Of a DNA stretch of 64,000 bases, positions 52,705 through 61,248 are shown piece by piece (position 1 is the first letter of the stretch; the number at the start of each line of letters is the position of its first letter). The notes under the pieces are model-generated. The model ran no database searches, had not been told where the DNA came from, and saw only the letters and a program-made list of their open reading frames with translations. A program made the translations under genes and the position numbers. The DNA comes from Actinacidiphila paucisporea (GTDB taxonomy: Bacteria; Actinomycetota; Actinomycetes; Streptomycetales; Streptomycetaceae): contig NZ_FRBI01000029.1 in NCBI RefSeq assembly GCF_900142575.1, forward strand, positions 1-64,000, in the 5' to 3' direction.

Positions 52705-53899
52705 CCGACGCATAGACGGCGGTGCATCGGGCGAGCGGATGGTCGGCGCCCAGCGCCTCCGCGGCGCTCAACGCCAGCTCCTCCAGCTGTCGGCGGGTCG
52801 TTTCGACGCCGTTGAGGCCCTCGAGCGCCCGTGCCCGGCCGAAGAGCGCGGCAAAGGAAGCGGGCTCGTTGTCCGCGCCCTGGCGCAGGATCTGCTGCCG
52901 CGCCTGCCAGTACCTGTCATCGGCGTCATGGAAGCGCCCGGCGGCGAGCAGCACCTCGCCCTCCTCGATCAGCGTCCACACCAGATGCCGGGCACCACGG
53001 TCCAGGGTCGTCGGCGTCCGCCGCAGTGCCGCGGGCCGCATCATCGCCCGCAACCGAGCGGCAACCTCGGCGGCACTGGCGGGACGGTCCCGCGGAGCCT
53101 TGGCGAGCAACTCGTGCACCAGCCGCGCCAGCTCCGGCGGCACTCCGGGACGCCGGTTCGCGATCGGTTCCGGCTCCTCGTGCACGTGGAGATATGCGTA
53201 GCCGATGTAATTCCCCGCGGTGAAAGGCGGCCGTTCCGCGAGCATGGCGTAGAGGACGCAGCCCAGCGAATACAGGTCGGACCGCGCGGTCACCTCGACG
53301 CCCTGTGCCTGCTCGGGCGTGAAATACGGCGGCGAGCCGAGCAGTGCCTGCGGCTCCGTATACCGCGTCACGTTCGGATCCTGCGGTGCGACCAGGCCGA
53401 AGTCGCAGATTTTGACGACGCCGTCTGGGAGCAGCATCAGATTCTCGGGTTTGATGTCGCGGTGCACCAGGCCGCGCTCATGGGCGTGCTGCAGCCCGGC
53501 GCAGATCTGCGCGCCGTACGCCAGCACGTCCGCCACCGGCAGCCCGCCGCGATCCAGCAGGACATTGCGGAAGTCGGTGCCGGAGAGCAGTTCCATCACG
53601 ATGAACGGGCGCCCTTCGTGCTCGCCCGCGTCATGGATCGTCGCGACATTGGGGTGGCTCAGCGCGGCCGCCGCCACCGCCTCGCGGCGGAAACGCCCTT
53701 GCCGCTCGCTGCGTTCGACGTCCGCCCACTCGGCGCGCAGCGTCAGCACCTTCACCGCGACCCGGCGACCCAAACCCTGATCGACCGCCGCGTAGACCTG
53801 CCCGAAGCCGCCGCCGCCGAGCAGCTCCTCCAGCCGGTAGCGGCCGCTGAGGACCGTTCCGACACCGACTTCGCCTGCTGCCACCGGAGCCCCGTTCAC
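52688..53899 (-). CDS. Soluble Ser/Thr protein kinase
   Basis: The 403-residue protein has a complete Hanks-type kinase domain (about 20-280). Its landmarks are the Gly-rich loop LLGGGGFGQVYAA, Lys50 (RVAVKVL), HRDIKPENLM near 143, DFG in VKICDFGLV near 162, GSPPYFTPEQAQG in the activation segment, and SDLYSLGCVLYAML. There is no membrane segment or PASTA domain. The C-terminal ~120 residues are helical and TPR-like (LIEEGEVLLAAGRFHDADDR). This sets it apart from PknB-type receptor kinases. It converges on the FHA gene with a 17-bp overlap. GTG 53899 is used; later GTG codons before the kinase domain are possible. Confidence 0.9.
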   Translation of the reverse strand: MNGAPVAAGEVGVGTVLSGRYRLEELLGGGGFGQVYAAVDQGLGRRVAVKVLTLRAEWADVERSERQGRFRREAVAAAALSHPNVATIHDAGEHEGRPFIVMELLSGTDFRNVLLDRGGLPVADVLAYGAQICAGLQHAHERGLVHRDIKPENLMLLPDGVVKICDFGLVAPQDPNVTRYTEPQALLGSPPYFTPEQAQGVEVTARSDLYSLGCVLYAMLAERPPFTAGNYIGYAYLHVHEEPEPIANRRPGVPPELARLVHELLAKAPRDRPASAAEVAARLRAMMRPAALRRTPTTLDRGARHLVWTLIEEGEVLLAAGRFHDADDRYWQARQQILRQGADNEPASFAALFGRARALEGLNGVETTRRQLEELALSAAEALGADHPLARCTAVYASVRGAH

Positions 53900-54208
53900 T
53901 CGACGTCGTGCAACGGCAGCCGCACCGTCGTGGGTGCCGCGACCGCCCTGCCTGCCCGCGGTGCGACCGTACCCTCCGCCGGGTCGCCCTCGACGACGGG
54001 TCCGCCGCCCTCGTCCCGCCGAGCGCCGGCGCGCGGACCACGTCGGCGACGGCGATCACCTCCCTCGCGGACGAGGAGTCCGGAGTCGGGCGACGCCCGA
54101 ACGGCATATGACCGGAAGGCGGCACCCTATGACAGGACCGGTCGCGGAGATGACCGGCCGCGGCAGCCGGACGGCGTTGTCGGTGGCTGCCCGTAGGCTT
54201 GCCTTCCT
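53900..54208. other. Divergent intergenic region, kinase / dinG
   Basis: This 309-bp stretch contains the dinG promoter at its right end (listed separately). Open frames exist on both strands, but none has a ribosome site, normal codon bias or a recognisable product. I see no other structure. Confidence 0.5.
54177..54199 (+). promoter_or_regulatory. RecA-NDp (PafBC-type) promoter of dinG
   Basis: TTGTCGGTGGC (54177-54187), six bases, then TAGGCT (54194-54199) match the recA-type LexA-independent promoter in all conserved positions. The -10 ends 9 bases before the ATG at 54209, so the transcript is probably leaderless or nearly so. The same element stands before recA in this window. Confidence 0.82.
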
Positions 54209-56179
54209 ATGACTGACACGCCCCCACCCGCGCTCACCGACCTCCTGCACGCCGCCGTCACCGCCGTCGGAGGCGTGGAGCGGACCGGTCAGGTCACCAT
54301 GGCCGAGGCCGTCGCCGCCGCCGTGGACGACAAGTCCCACCTGCTCGTCCAGGCAGGCACCGGCACCGGTAAGTCCCTCGGCTATCTCGTGCCCGCGCTC
54401 GCCCACGGGGAGCGGGTGGTGGTGGCCACCGCCACCCTCGCGCTCCAGCGCCAGCTCGTCGAGCGTGACCTGCCTCGCACGGTCACCGCGCTGCAGCCGC
54501 TGCTGCGCCGCGAGCCGCAGTTCGCCATGCTCAAGGGCCGTTCCAACTACCTGTGCCTGCACCGCCTGCACGAAGGGGTGCCGCAGGACGACGAAGAGGG
54601 CCTCTTCGACCCCTTCGAAGCCGCGGCGCCGAGCAGCAAGCTCGGCCAGGACCTGCTGCGGATGCGGGACTGGGCCGACGAGACGGAGACCGGCGACCGC
54701 GACGGCCTCACCCCGGGGGTGTCCGACCGCGCGTGGGGCCAGGTGTCGGTCAGCTCGCGCGAGTGCCTGGGTGCCACCAAGTGCGCCTATGGCGCGGAGT
54801 GTTTCGCCGAGGCGGCGCGCGAGCGCGCCAAGCTCGCCGACGTGGTGGTCACCAACCACGCGCTGCTCGCCATCGACGCGATCGAGGGCACGCCGGTCCT
54901 GCCGAGCCACGAAGTGTTGATCATCGACGAAGGGCACGAGCTGGTCTCCCGGGTCACCGGGGTGGCGACCGGCGAGCTGAGCGCGGGCAGCGTGAACCGG
55001 GCGGTCAAGCGCGCCGCCCGGCTGGTCAACGAGAAGGCCGCGGACGCGCTGCTGAGCGCCGCGGAGGGCTTCGAGCGGGTGATGGAGCTGGCGCTGCCCG
55101 GACGCCTCGAGGAGATTCCCGAGGACCTGCTCTACGTCCTGGCCGCGCTCCGGGACGCCTGCCGCCAGGTGATCACGGCGCTCGGCGACACCCGCGACAA
55201 GTCGGTGCAGGACGAGGACGCGGTACGCAAGCAGGCCCTCGCCGCGGTCGAGCACGTGCACGAGGTGAGCGAGAGGCTGGTCTCGGTCTCGGAGTACGAC
55301 GTGGTGTGGTGCGAGCGCCACGACCGTTTCGGAGCGTCGCTCCGGGTCGCCCCGCTCAACGTGTCCGGGCTGCTGCGCGAGAAGCTGTTCCCCGAGCGTT
55401 CGGTCGTCCTCACCTCTGCCACGCTCAAGCTCGGCGGCGACTTCAACGGCGTGGCGGCCTCGCTCGGCCTGTCCCCGGAAGGCACCGAGGGCGACGACGT
55501 GGCGTCGTGGAAGGGCATCGACGTCGGATCGCCCTTCGACTACCGCAAGCAGGGCATCCTCTATGTGGCCAGGCATCTGTCGCCGCCTGGCAGGGACGCC
55601 GGCCGTGAGGACATGCTCGACGAGCTGGCCGAACTGATCGAGGCGGCCGGAGGCCGTACGCTCGGGCTGTTTTCCTCGATGCGCGGCGCCCAGACCGCCG
55701 CGGAGGCGATGCGCGACCGGCTGGACCACCCTGTGCTGCTGCAGGGCGAGGAGACGCTCGGCGAGCTGATCCGGGCCTTCTCGCAGGACGCCAGGACGTG
55801 CCTGTTCGGCACGCTCTCGCTGTGGCAGGGGGTGGATGTGCCGGGGGTGAACTGCCAGCTCGTGGTGATGGACCGGATTCCGTTCCCGCGGCCCGACGAC
55901 CCGCTGATGAGCGCCCGGCAGAAGTCGGTCGAGGAGCACGGCGGCAATGGCTTCATGGCGGTCGCCGCGACCCACGCCGCGCTGCTGATGGCGCAGGGCG
56001 CGGGTCGGCTGATCAGGGCGTCGGGTGACCGGGGTGTGGTCGCCGTCCTCGACCCGCGGCTCGCGACCGCCCGCTACGGCGGCTTCCTGCGCTCGTCCAT
56101 GCCCGACCTCTGGTACACGACCGATCGCAACCAGGTGCGCCGCTCCCTGGCGGCGATCGACGCGGCGGCCCAGGTCTGA
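54209..56179 (+). CDS. dinG: ATP-dependent DNA helicase DinG
   Basis: DinG is a 5'-3' superfamily 2 iron-sulfur helicase that resolves unusual DNA and RNA-DNA structures. The 656-residue protein has Walker A AGTGTGKSLGYL near residue 47. Four cysteines suited to a 4Fe-4S cluster occur in NYLCLHR, RECLG, TKCAYG and AECFAE (about 112-195). A DEGH box in VLIIDEGHELV lies near 236, followed by the C-terminal lobe (SLWQGVDVPGVNCQLVVMD and GAGRLIRASGDRGVV). ATG 54209 lies right after the damage-type promoter. It converges on lexA. Confidence 0.94.
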   Translation: MTDTPPPALTDLLHAAVTAVGGVERTGQVTMAEAVAAAVDDKSHLLVQAGTGTGKSLGYLVPALAHGERVVVATATLALQRQLVERDLPRTVTALQPLLRREPQFAMLKGRSNYLCLHRLHEGVPQDDEEGLFDPFEAAAPSSKLGQDLLRMRDWADETETGDRDGLTPGVSDRAWGQVSVSSRECLGATKCAYGAECFAEAARERAKLADVVVTNHALLAIDAIEGTPVLPSHEVLIIDEGHELVSRVTGVATGELSAGSVNRAVKRAARLVNEKAADALLSAAEGFERVMELALPGRLEEIPEDLLYVLAALRDACRQVITALGDTRDKSVQDEDAVRKQALAAVEHVHEVSERLVSVSEYDVVWCERHDRFGASLRVAPLNVSGLLREKLFPERSVVLTSATLKLGGDFNGVAASLGLSPEGTEGDDVASWKGIDVGSPFDYRKQGILYVARHLSPPGRDAGREDMLDELAELIEAAGGRTLGLFSSMRGAQTAAEAMRDRLDHPVLLQGEETLGELIRAFSQDARTCLFGTLSLWQGVDVPGVNCQLVVMDRIPFPRPDDPLMSARQKSVEEHGGNGFMAVAATHAALLMAQGAGRLIRASGDRGVVAVLDPRLATARYGGFLRSSMPDLWYTTDRNQVRRSLAAIDAAAQV

Positions 56180-56248
56180 ATCGACGGCGGGGACCTGCGC
56201 GGCGGGATCTTTACGGCCGGGTCTGTACGACAGGGCCCCGACGAGTCC

Positions 56249-56278
56249 GCCCCGGAACCGTCGCACGGTTTCCGGGGC
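56249..56278. terminator. Bidirectional terminator hairpin, dinG / lexA
   Basis: GCCCCGGAA plus CCGT pairs with ACGG plus TTTCCGGGGC around a 3-base loop, with one unpaired T. It lies in the 117-bp gap between the convergent dinG and lexA stop codons and can serve both. Confidence 0.7.
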
Positions 56279-56296
56279 GCTCGGACCACCAGCGGG

Positions 56297-57076
56297 TCAG
56301 ACCCTGCGCAGGACCGCGACGACCTTGCCGAGGATGGTGGCCTCGTCGCCGGGGATGGGCTGGTAGGCCGCATTGTGCGGCAGCAGCCACACATGCCCGT
56401 TGTCCCGCTTGAAGCGCTTCACCGTGGCCTCGCCGTCGAGCATGGCGGCGACGATGTCGCCGTTCTCGGCGACCGGCTGGCGGCGGACGGTGACCCAGTC
56501 GCCGTCGCAGATGGCGGCCTCGATCATCGAGTCGCCGACGACCTTGAGGACGAACAGCTCGCCGTCGCCGACGAGTTGCCGGGGCAGGGGGAAGACGTCC
56601 TCGACCGACTCCTCGGCGAGGATCGGCCCACCTGCCGCGATCCGGCCGACCAGCGGCACGTACGAGGCCGACGGCTTCCCCGAGGTGTCGGTGGGTTGGG
56701 GATGCCCCGCGTCGGAGGCACGCACCTCGTAGGCCCGCGGGCGGTGCGGGTCGCGGCGTAGGAACCCCTTGCGCTCCAGCGCCATCAGCTGGTGCGCGAC
56801 GGACGACGTGCTGGACAGGCCCACGGCCTGGCCGATTTCCCGCATGGACGGGGGGTATCCGCGGCGCTGCACCGAATCCCTGATGACTTCGATGACCCTG
56901 CGCTGGCGTTCGGTGAGGCCGGAGCTGTCGGCGCGAATACCCGGGGGCCGTCCGGGAAGTGAGCGCGCGGGCTTCGGGCTGTTGTCTTCGTTCATCACGT
57001 CCAACGGGCCGATTCGATCCGGGGAGCGGTCATGGGCGTTCAATGTCGCTGTGGCGCTCTCTGCGGTGGTGGTCAC
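56297..57076 (-). CDS. lexA: LexA repressor
   Basis: This SOS repressor cleaves itself when bound to RecA filaments. The 259-residue protein has a ~50-residue variable N-terminus and a winged HTH (about 58-120; LTERQRRVIEVIRDSVQRRG and MREIGQAVGLSSTSSVAHQL). The Ala-Gly cleavage site is in GRIAAGGPI, and the Ser-Lys dyad lies in VVGDSMIEAAICDGD and MLDGEATVKRF of the peptidase S24 domain. GTG 57076 is chosen from the known streptomycete N-terminus and the AAAGGGG just upstream; the longer open frame covers the promoter. It has its own SOS box, so it is autoregulated. Confidence 0.95.
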   Translation of the reverse strand: MTTTAESATATLNAHDRSPDRIGPLDVMNEDNSPKPARSLPGRPPGIRADSSGLTERQRRVIEVIRDSVQRRGYPPSMREIGQAVGLSSTSSVAHQLMALERKGFLRRDPHRPRAYEVRASDAGHPQPTDTSGKPSASYVPLVGRIAAGGPILAEESVEDVFPLPRQLVGDGELFVLKVVGDSMIEAAICDGDWVTVRRQPVAENGDIVAAMLDGEATVKRFKRDNGHVWLLPHNAAYQPIPGDEATILGKVVAVLRRV

Positions 57077-57179
57077 GGCGGCCCCTTTCGAGATGTTCTC
57101 CCACCGCATGAACTGCGGGAGGCCCGCTTCGCAGCCGCGGGCAGTTAGTACAACGGTAGTGGGTTTCGAAAGGTTGCGC

Positions 57180-57193
57180 CAAACACACGTTCG
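57180..57193. promoter_or_regulatory. LexA (SOS) box upstream of lexA
   Basis: CAAACACACGTTCG matches CGAAC-N4-GTTCG with one mismatch in the left half. It lies about 104 bases upstream of the lexA start on the minus strand, which fits autoregulation. The neighbouring GTTCGAG extends the right arm. Confidence 0.72.
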
Positions 57194-57435
57194 AGTGAAT
57201 TTGCATAAATCCGCTGACGTGATCAAGGTACCGGGTGTAATGATCGAATGGAAGTTCGACCGCAGTGTTCGCCGTATACGGTCGTCCCCTGCTCGTTCGG
57301 ACGACCGCCGTGACGCTCCGGTCGGTGCCGTCTCCAGGGTGTCACCGGCTCCCCGAAGCCGCCGCGACACGCAGCGGACGCGGCCGCGTACGGTCTGCGA
57401 CTTGCGACACGCGCGGCGAGCCGGTTGAATCCACT

Positions 57436-57482
57436 CCACCACATCTAGTGGTTGGATAGGGCCCGGCCCCCACGGGTTGTGG
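57436..57482. promoter_or_regulatory. Paired NrdR boxes upstream of nrdR-nrdJ
   Basis: CCACCACATCTAGTGG (57436-57451) fits the 16-bp NrdR consensus acaCwAtATaTwGtgt well. A weaker copy, CCCCCACGGGTTGTGG (57467-57482), lies exactly 31 bases further. Paired boxes about three helical turns apart are the known arrangement at NrdR-controlled genes. They indicate autoregulation of nrdR-nrdJ by nucleotide-bound NrdR. Confidence 0.72.
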
Positions 57483-57614
57483 TCCGCTAGGGACCCCGGC
57501 GGGTCCAACGCAGCAGTGGTCACCTATGCTTGAGGCTGCTTCTCGGGGTCGCACGACACCGCGGAAGCCGTCTTGTCGCGCGCTCACCACGGAGTGAGGG
57601 AGGGAGTAGGAACG

Positions 57615-58127
57615 ATGCACTGCCCCTTCTGCCGACACCCCGACAGCCGTGTCGTCGACAGCCGCACCACAGATGACGGTGCCTCGATCCGCCGGCGGCG
57701 CCAGTGCCCCGACTGCGGTCGCCGGTTCACGACGGTGGAGACCGCGTCACTGATGGTGATCAAGCGCAGCGGCGTCACGGAGCCGTTCAGCCGCGGCAAG
57801 GTGATCGCCGGCGTGCGCAAGGCATGCCAGGGTCGCCCCGTCACCGAGGACGCCCTCGCCCAGCTCGGGCAGCGGGTCGAGGAGGCGGTCAGGGCCACCG
57901 GCAGCGCGGAGCTGTCGACCCACGACGTGGGACTGGCCATACTCGGTCCCCTCCAGGACCTCGACCTCGTCGCCTACCTGCGGTTCGCCTCGGTCTACCG
58001 CGCCTTCGACTCGCTCGAGGACTTCGAGAGGGCCATCACGGAGCTGCGCGAGCAGCGGCCACCCACCACTCCTGGCGGGCTCGACGAGGACCTCGGTGTC
58101 CCCGCGCCCGCATCCGCCGCCGACTGA
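57615..58127 (+). CDS. nrdR: Transcriptional repressor NrdR
   Basis: NrdR senses ATP/dATP and represses ribonucleotide reductase genes. The 170-residue protein has an N-terminal zinc ribbon (CPFC near residue 3, CPDC near 31) and an ATP-cone domain (about 48-138; VIKRSGVTEPFSRGKVIAGV and DLVAYLRFASVYRAF). ATG 57615 has a strong GGGAGTAGG upstream and gives the family N-terminus MHCPFCRHPDSRVVDSR. nrdJ follows after 116 bases, the conserved streptomycete nrdRJ arrangement. Confidence 0.97.
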   Translation: MHCPFCRHPDSRVVDSRTTDDGASIRRRRQCPDCGRRFTTVETASLMVIKRSGVTEPFSRGKVIAGVRKACQGRPVTEDALAQLGQRVEEAVRATGSAELSTHDVGLAILGPLQDLDLVAYLRFASVYRAFDSLEDFERAITELREQRPPTTPGGLDEDLGVPAPASAAD

Positions 58128-58243
58128 GCGGCGCGCAGGACACAGATTTCCGCCGGAGCGCGACGCGCGCCGGCTGTGGACGACACCGTGCAGCGGGAAG
58201 AACCGCGCACATCAGGGCGTTTTCGCCCGTATAGGGAGGCGGA

Positions 58244-61105
58244 ATGACAGAGACGACGAGCGGCCCGGCGCGCGGTTCCCGCACCAAGGGGTCCAAGACG
58301 AGCAAGGGCCTGCGCATGGAGCGCATCCACACCACCCCCGGCGTGCATCCGTACGACGAGGTGGTCTGGGAGCACCGTGACGTCGTCATGACCAACTGGC
58401 GCGACGGTTCGATCAACTTCGAGCAGCGTGGCGTCGAGTTCCCCGACTTCTGGTCGGTGAACGCGGTCAACATCGTCACCAGCAAGTACTTCCGCGGCGC
58501 GGTGGGCAGCCCGCAACGCGAGAAGAGCCTCAAGCAGCTGATCGACCGGGTGGTGCTCACCTACCGCAAGGCGGGCGAGAAGTACGGCTACTTCAGCTCT
58601 CCCGACGAGGCCGAGGTCTTCGAGCACGAGCTCACCTACGCGCTGCTGCACCAGGTCTTCAGCTTCAACTCGCCGGTCTGGTTCAACGTCGGCACCGCGC
58701 AGCCCCAGCAGGTCTCCGCGTGCTTCATCCTGTCCGTCGACGACTCCATGGAGTCGATCCTCGACTGGTACAAGGAAGAAGGCATGATCTTCAAGGGCGG
58801 CTCGGGCGCCGGCCTGAACCTGTCCCGTATCCGCTCCTCCAAGGAACTGCTCTCCTCCGGCGGCAACGCCTCGGGGCCTGTCTCCTTCATGCGCGGGGCC
58901 GACGCCTCCGCGGGCACCATCAAGTCGGGCGGTGCCACGCGCCGCGCCGCCAAGATGGTCGTCCTGGACGTCGACCACCCCGACGTCGAGGCCTTCATCG
59001 AGACGAAGGTCAAGGAGGAGGAGAAGATCCGCGCCCTTCGTGACGCGGGCTTCGACATGGACCTGGGCGGTGACGACATCACGTCCGTCCAGTACCAGAA
59101 CGCCAACAACTCGGTCCGCGTCAACGACGAGTTCATGAAGGCGTACGAGTCGGCGGCGCCCTTCGGCCTGCGCGCCCGGATGACCGGCGAGGTCATCGAG
59201 GAGGTCGACGCTCGGTCGCTGTTCCGCAAGCTGGCCGAGGCGGCCTGGGCATGCGCCGACCCGGGCATCCAGTACGACGACACGATCAACCACTGGCACA
59301 CCTCGCCGGAGACCGGCCGGATCACCGCGTCCAACCCGTGCAGCGAGTACATGCACCTGGACAACTCCAGCTGCAACCTGGCCTCGCTGAACCTGCTGAA
59401 GTTCCTGCGCGACGACGGCGAGGGCCACCAGTCCTTCGACGCCGAGCGTTTCGCGAAGGTCGTCGAGCTGGTCATCACCGCGATGGACATCTCCATCTCC
59501 TTCGCCGACTTCCCGACCGAGAAGATCGGCGAGACCACCCGGGCATTCCGCCAGCTGGGCATCGGATACGCCAACCTGGGCGCCCTGCTGATGGCAACCG
59601 GCCACGCGTACGACTCGGACGGCGGCCGCGGTCTCGCCGGTGCCATCACCTCCCTGATGACCGGTACGTCCTACAGGCGGTCCGCGGAACTTGCCGCGGT
59701 CGTCGGCGCCTACGACGGCTACGCCCGCAACGCCGACGCTCACAAGCGCGTCATGAAGCAGCACTCCGACGCCAACGGCGCCGCGCGCAGGGTCGACGAC
59801 CTGGACAGCCCGGTCTGGGCGGCGGCGACCGAGGCGTGGCAGGACGTCATCAGGCTCGGCGAGAAGAACGGCTTCCGCAATGCGCAGGCCTCGGTCCTCG
59901 CGCCCACCGGCACGATCGGCCTGATGATGGACTGCGACACCACGGGTGTCGAACCGGACCTGGCCCTGGTGAAGTTCAAGAAGCTCGTCGGCGGCGGCTC
60001 GATGCAGATCGTGAACAACACGGTCCCCACCGCGCTGCGCAGGCTCGGCTACCAGCCCGAGCAGATCGAGGCGATCGTCGCCCACATCGCCGAGCACGGC
60101 AACGTGATCGACGCGCCCGGCCTCAAGCACGAGCACTACGAGGTCTTCGACTGCGCCATGGGTGAGCGGGCGATCTCGGCCATGGGCCACGTGCGCATGA
60201 TGGCCGCCGCCCAGCCCTTCCTGTCCGGTGCCATCTCCAAGACGGTGAACCTGCCGGAGACCGCCACCGTCGAGGAGGTCGAAGAGGTCTACTACGAGGG
60301 CTGGAAGCTCGGCCTGAAGGCGCTGGCGATCTACCGCGACAACTGCAAGGTCGGCCAGCCGCTCTCGGCCAAGAAGAAAGACGAGAAGGCGGCGCAGGCG
60401 CCCGCGCAGGTCGAGAAGGTCGTCGAGTACCGCCCGGTGCGCAAGCGCCTGCCCAAGGGCCGTCCCGGCATTACCACGTCCTTCACCGTCGGTGGCGCCG
60501 AGGGCTACATGACGGCGAATTCGTACCCGGACGACGGTCTGGGCGAGGTCTTCCTGAAGATGTCCAAGCAGGGCTCCACCCTCGCCGGCATGATGGACGC
60601 CTTTTCCATCGCCGTCTCGGTGGGCATGCAGTACGGCGTTCCGCTGGAGACCTACGTCTCGAAGTTCACGAACATGCGCTTCGAGCCGGCCGGACTCACC
60701 GACGACCCGGACGTGCGGATGGCGCAGTCGATCGTCGACTACATCTTCCGCCGCCTGGCGCTGGACTTCCTGCCCTTCGAGACCCGCTCGGCGCTCGGCA
60801 TCCACTCCGCCGACGAGCGGCAGCGGCACCTCGACACCGGCTCGTACGAGGCCGACGACGTCGACGTCGAGGGCCTGGCCCAGTCCGCCCCGCGGCAGGT
60901 CGAAGCCCGTACGCCGCTGACCGTGGCCAAGCCCCCCGCGGCCGTCCCGGCGCCCAAGGAGGCGCACAACTCCACGGAGCTGCTGGAGATCCAGCTCGGC
61001 CTCAACGCCGACGCACCGCTGTGCTTCTCGTGCGGCACCAAGATGCGCCGCGCCGGCAGCTGCTACCTGTGCGAGGGTTGCGGCTCGACCAGCGGGTGCA
61101 GCTGA
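58244..61105 (+). CDS. nrdJ: Vitamin B12-dependent ribonucleoside-diphosphate reductase
   Basis: This class II, adenosylcobalamin-dependent reductase makes deoxynucleotides without oxygen or a second subunit. The 953-residue protein shows QVSACFILSVDDSMESIL and GGSGAGLNLSRIRSSKE near 160-200, the conserved NPCSEYMHLDNSSCNLASLN region near 365, and the late EVFLKMSKQGSTLAGMMDAF block. A C-terminal zinc-finger-like tail with redox cysteines (LCFSCGTKM, SCYLCEGCG) closes it. ATG 58244 has AGGGAGG upstream. It is co-transcribed with or closely follows nrdR; no cobalamin riboswitch was seen in front. It ends at a strong hairpin. Confidence 0.97.
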   Translation: MTETTSGPARGSRTKGSKTSKGLRMERIHTTPGVHPYDEVVWEHRDVVMTNWRDGSINFEQRGVEFPDFWSVNAVNIVTSKYFRGAVGSPQREKSLKQLIDRVVLTYRKAGEKYGYFSSPDEAEVFEHELTYALLHQVFSFNSPVWFNVGTAQPQQVSACFILSVDDSMESILDWYKEEGMIFKGGSGAGLNLSRIRSSKELLSSGGNASGPVSFMRGADASAGTIKSGGATRRAAKMVVLDVDHPDVEAFIETKVKEEEKIRALRDAGFDMDLGGDDITSVQYQNANNSVRVNDEFMKAYESAAPFGLRARMTGEVIEEVDARSLFRKLAEAAWACADPGIQYDDTINHWHTSPETGRITASNPCSEYMHLDNSSCNLASLNLLKFLRDDGEGHQSFDAERFAKVVELVITAMDISISFADFPTEKIGETTRAFRQLGIGYANLGALLMATGHAYDSDGGRGLAGAITSLMTGTSYRRSAELAAVVGAYDGYARNADAHKRVMKQHSDANGAARRVDDLDSPVWAAATEAWQDVIRLGEKNGFRNAQASVLAPTGTIGLMMDCDTTGVEPDLALVKFKKLVGGGSMQIVNNTVPTALRRLGYQPEQIEAIVAHIAEHGNVIDAPGLKHEHYEVFDCAMGERAISAMGHVRMMAAAQPFLSGAISKTVNLPETATVEEVEEVYYEGWKLGLKALAIYRDNCKVGQPLSAKKKDEKAAQAPAQVEKVVEYRPVRKRLPKGRPGITTSFTVGGAEGYMTANSYPDDGLGEVFLKMSKQGSTLAGMMDAFSIAVSVGMQYGVPLETYVSKFTNMRFEPAGLTDDPDVRMAQSIVDYIFRRLALDFLPFETRSALGIHSADERQRHLDTGSYEADDVDVEGLAQSAPRQVEARTPLTVAKPPAAVPAPKEAHNSTELLEIQLGLNADAPLCFSCGTKMRRAGSCYLCEGCGSTSGCS

Positions 61106-61139
61106 CCCGCGGATCGACCGGCTGACCGGTAAATGACAG

Positions 61140-61175
61140 TGGTGGGGTGCGGGCCCGCGGGCCCGCACCCCACCA
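61140..61175 (+). terminator. Terminator hairpin after nrdJ
   Basis: A near-perfect 36-base palindrome: TGGTGGGGTGCGGGCC pairs with its complement over 16 pairs around a tiny loop. It ends in ACCATTTCG and lies 34 bases after the nrdJ stop. Confidence 0.8.
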
Positions 61176-61248
61176 TTTCGTGCGCTCGGCGCGGACCTGA
61201 GTCGCGCGCGGGGACGTTCTCCCCCCTCCGCGCCACTACGATGGCGCG

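Larger units (their letters stand above)
57077..57614. other. 538-bp divergent regulatory region, lexA / nrdR
   Basis: It carries the lexA SOS box and two NrdR boxes (listed separately). A locally AT-rich patch at about 57195-57270, rare for this genome, may hold further promoter elements. A TATGCT at 57525-57530 is a possible -10 for nrdR. No gene is supported inside. Confidence 0.6.

Noticed and set aside
53908..54111. Short plus-strand ORF between the kinase gene and dinG
   Set aside because: No ribosome site, Arg/Pro-rich content and no similarity. The region is explained by promoters.
57483..57614. Cobalamin riboswitch in front of nrdR-nrdJ
   Set aside because: Class II reductase uses B12, but I find no B12-box or riboswitch-like core here; regulation is by NrdR boxes.
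57995..61168. 1057-codon open frame on the minus strand opposite nrdJ
   Set aside because: It covers nrdJ entirely and crosses its terminator. The encoded sequence is a low-complexity shadow.
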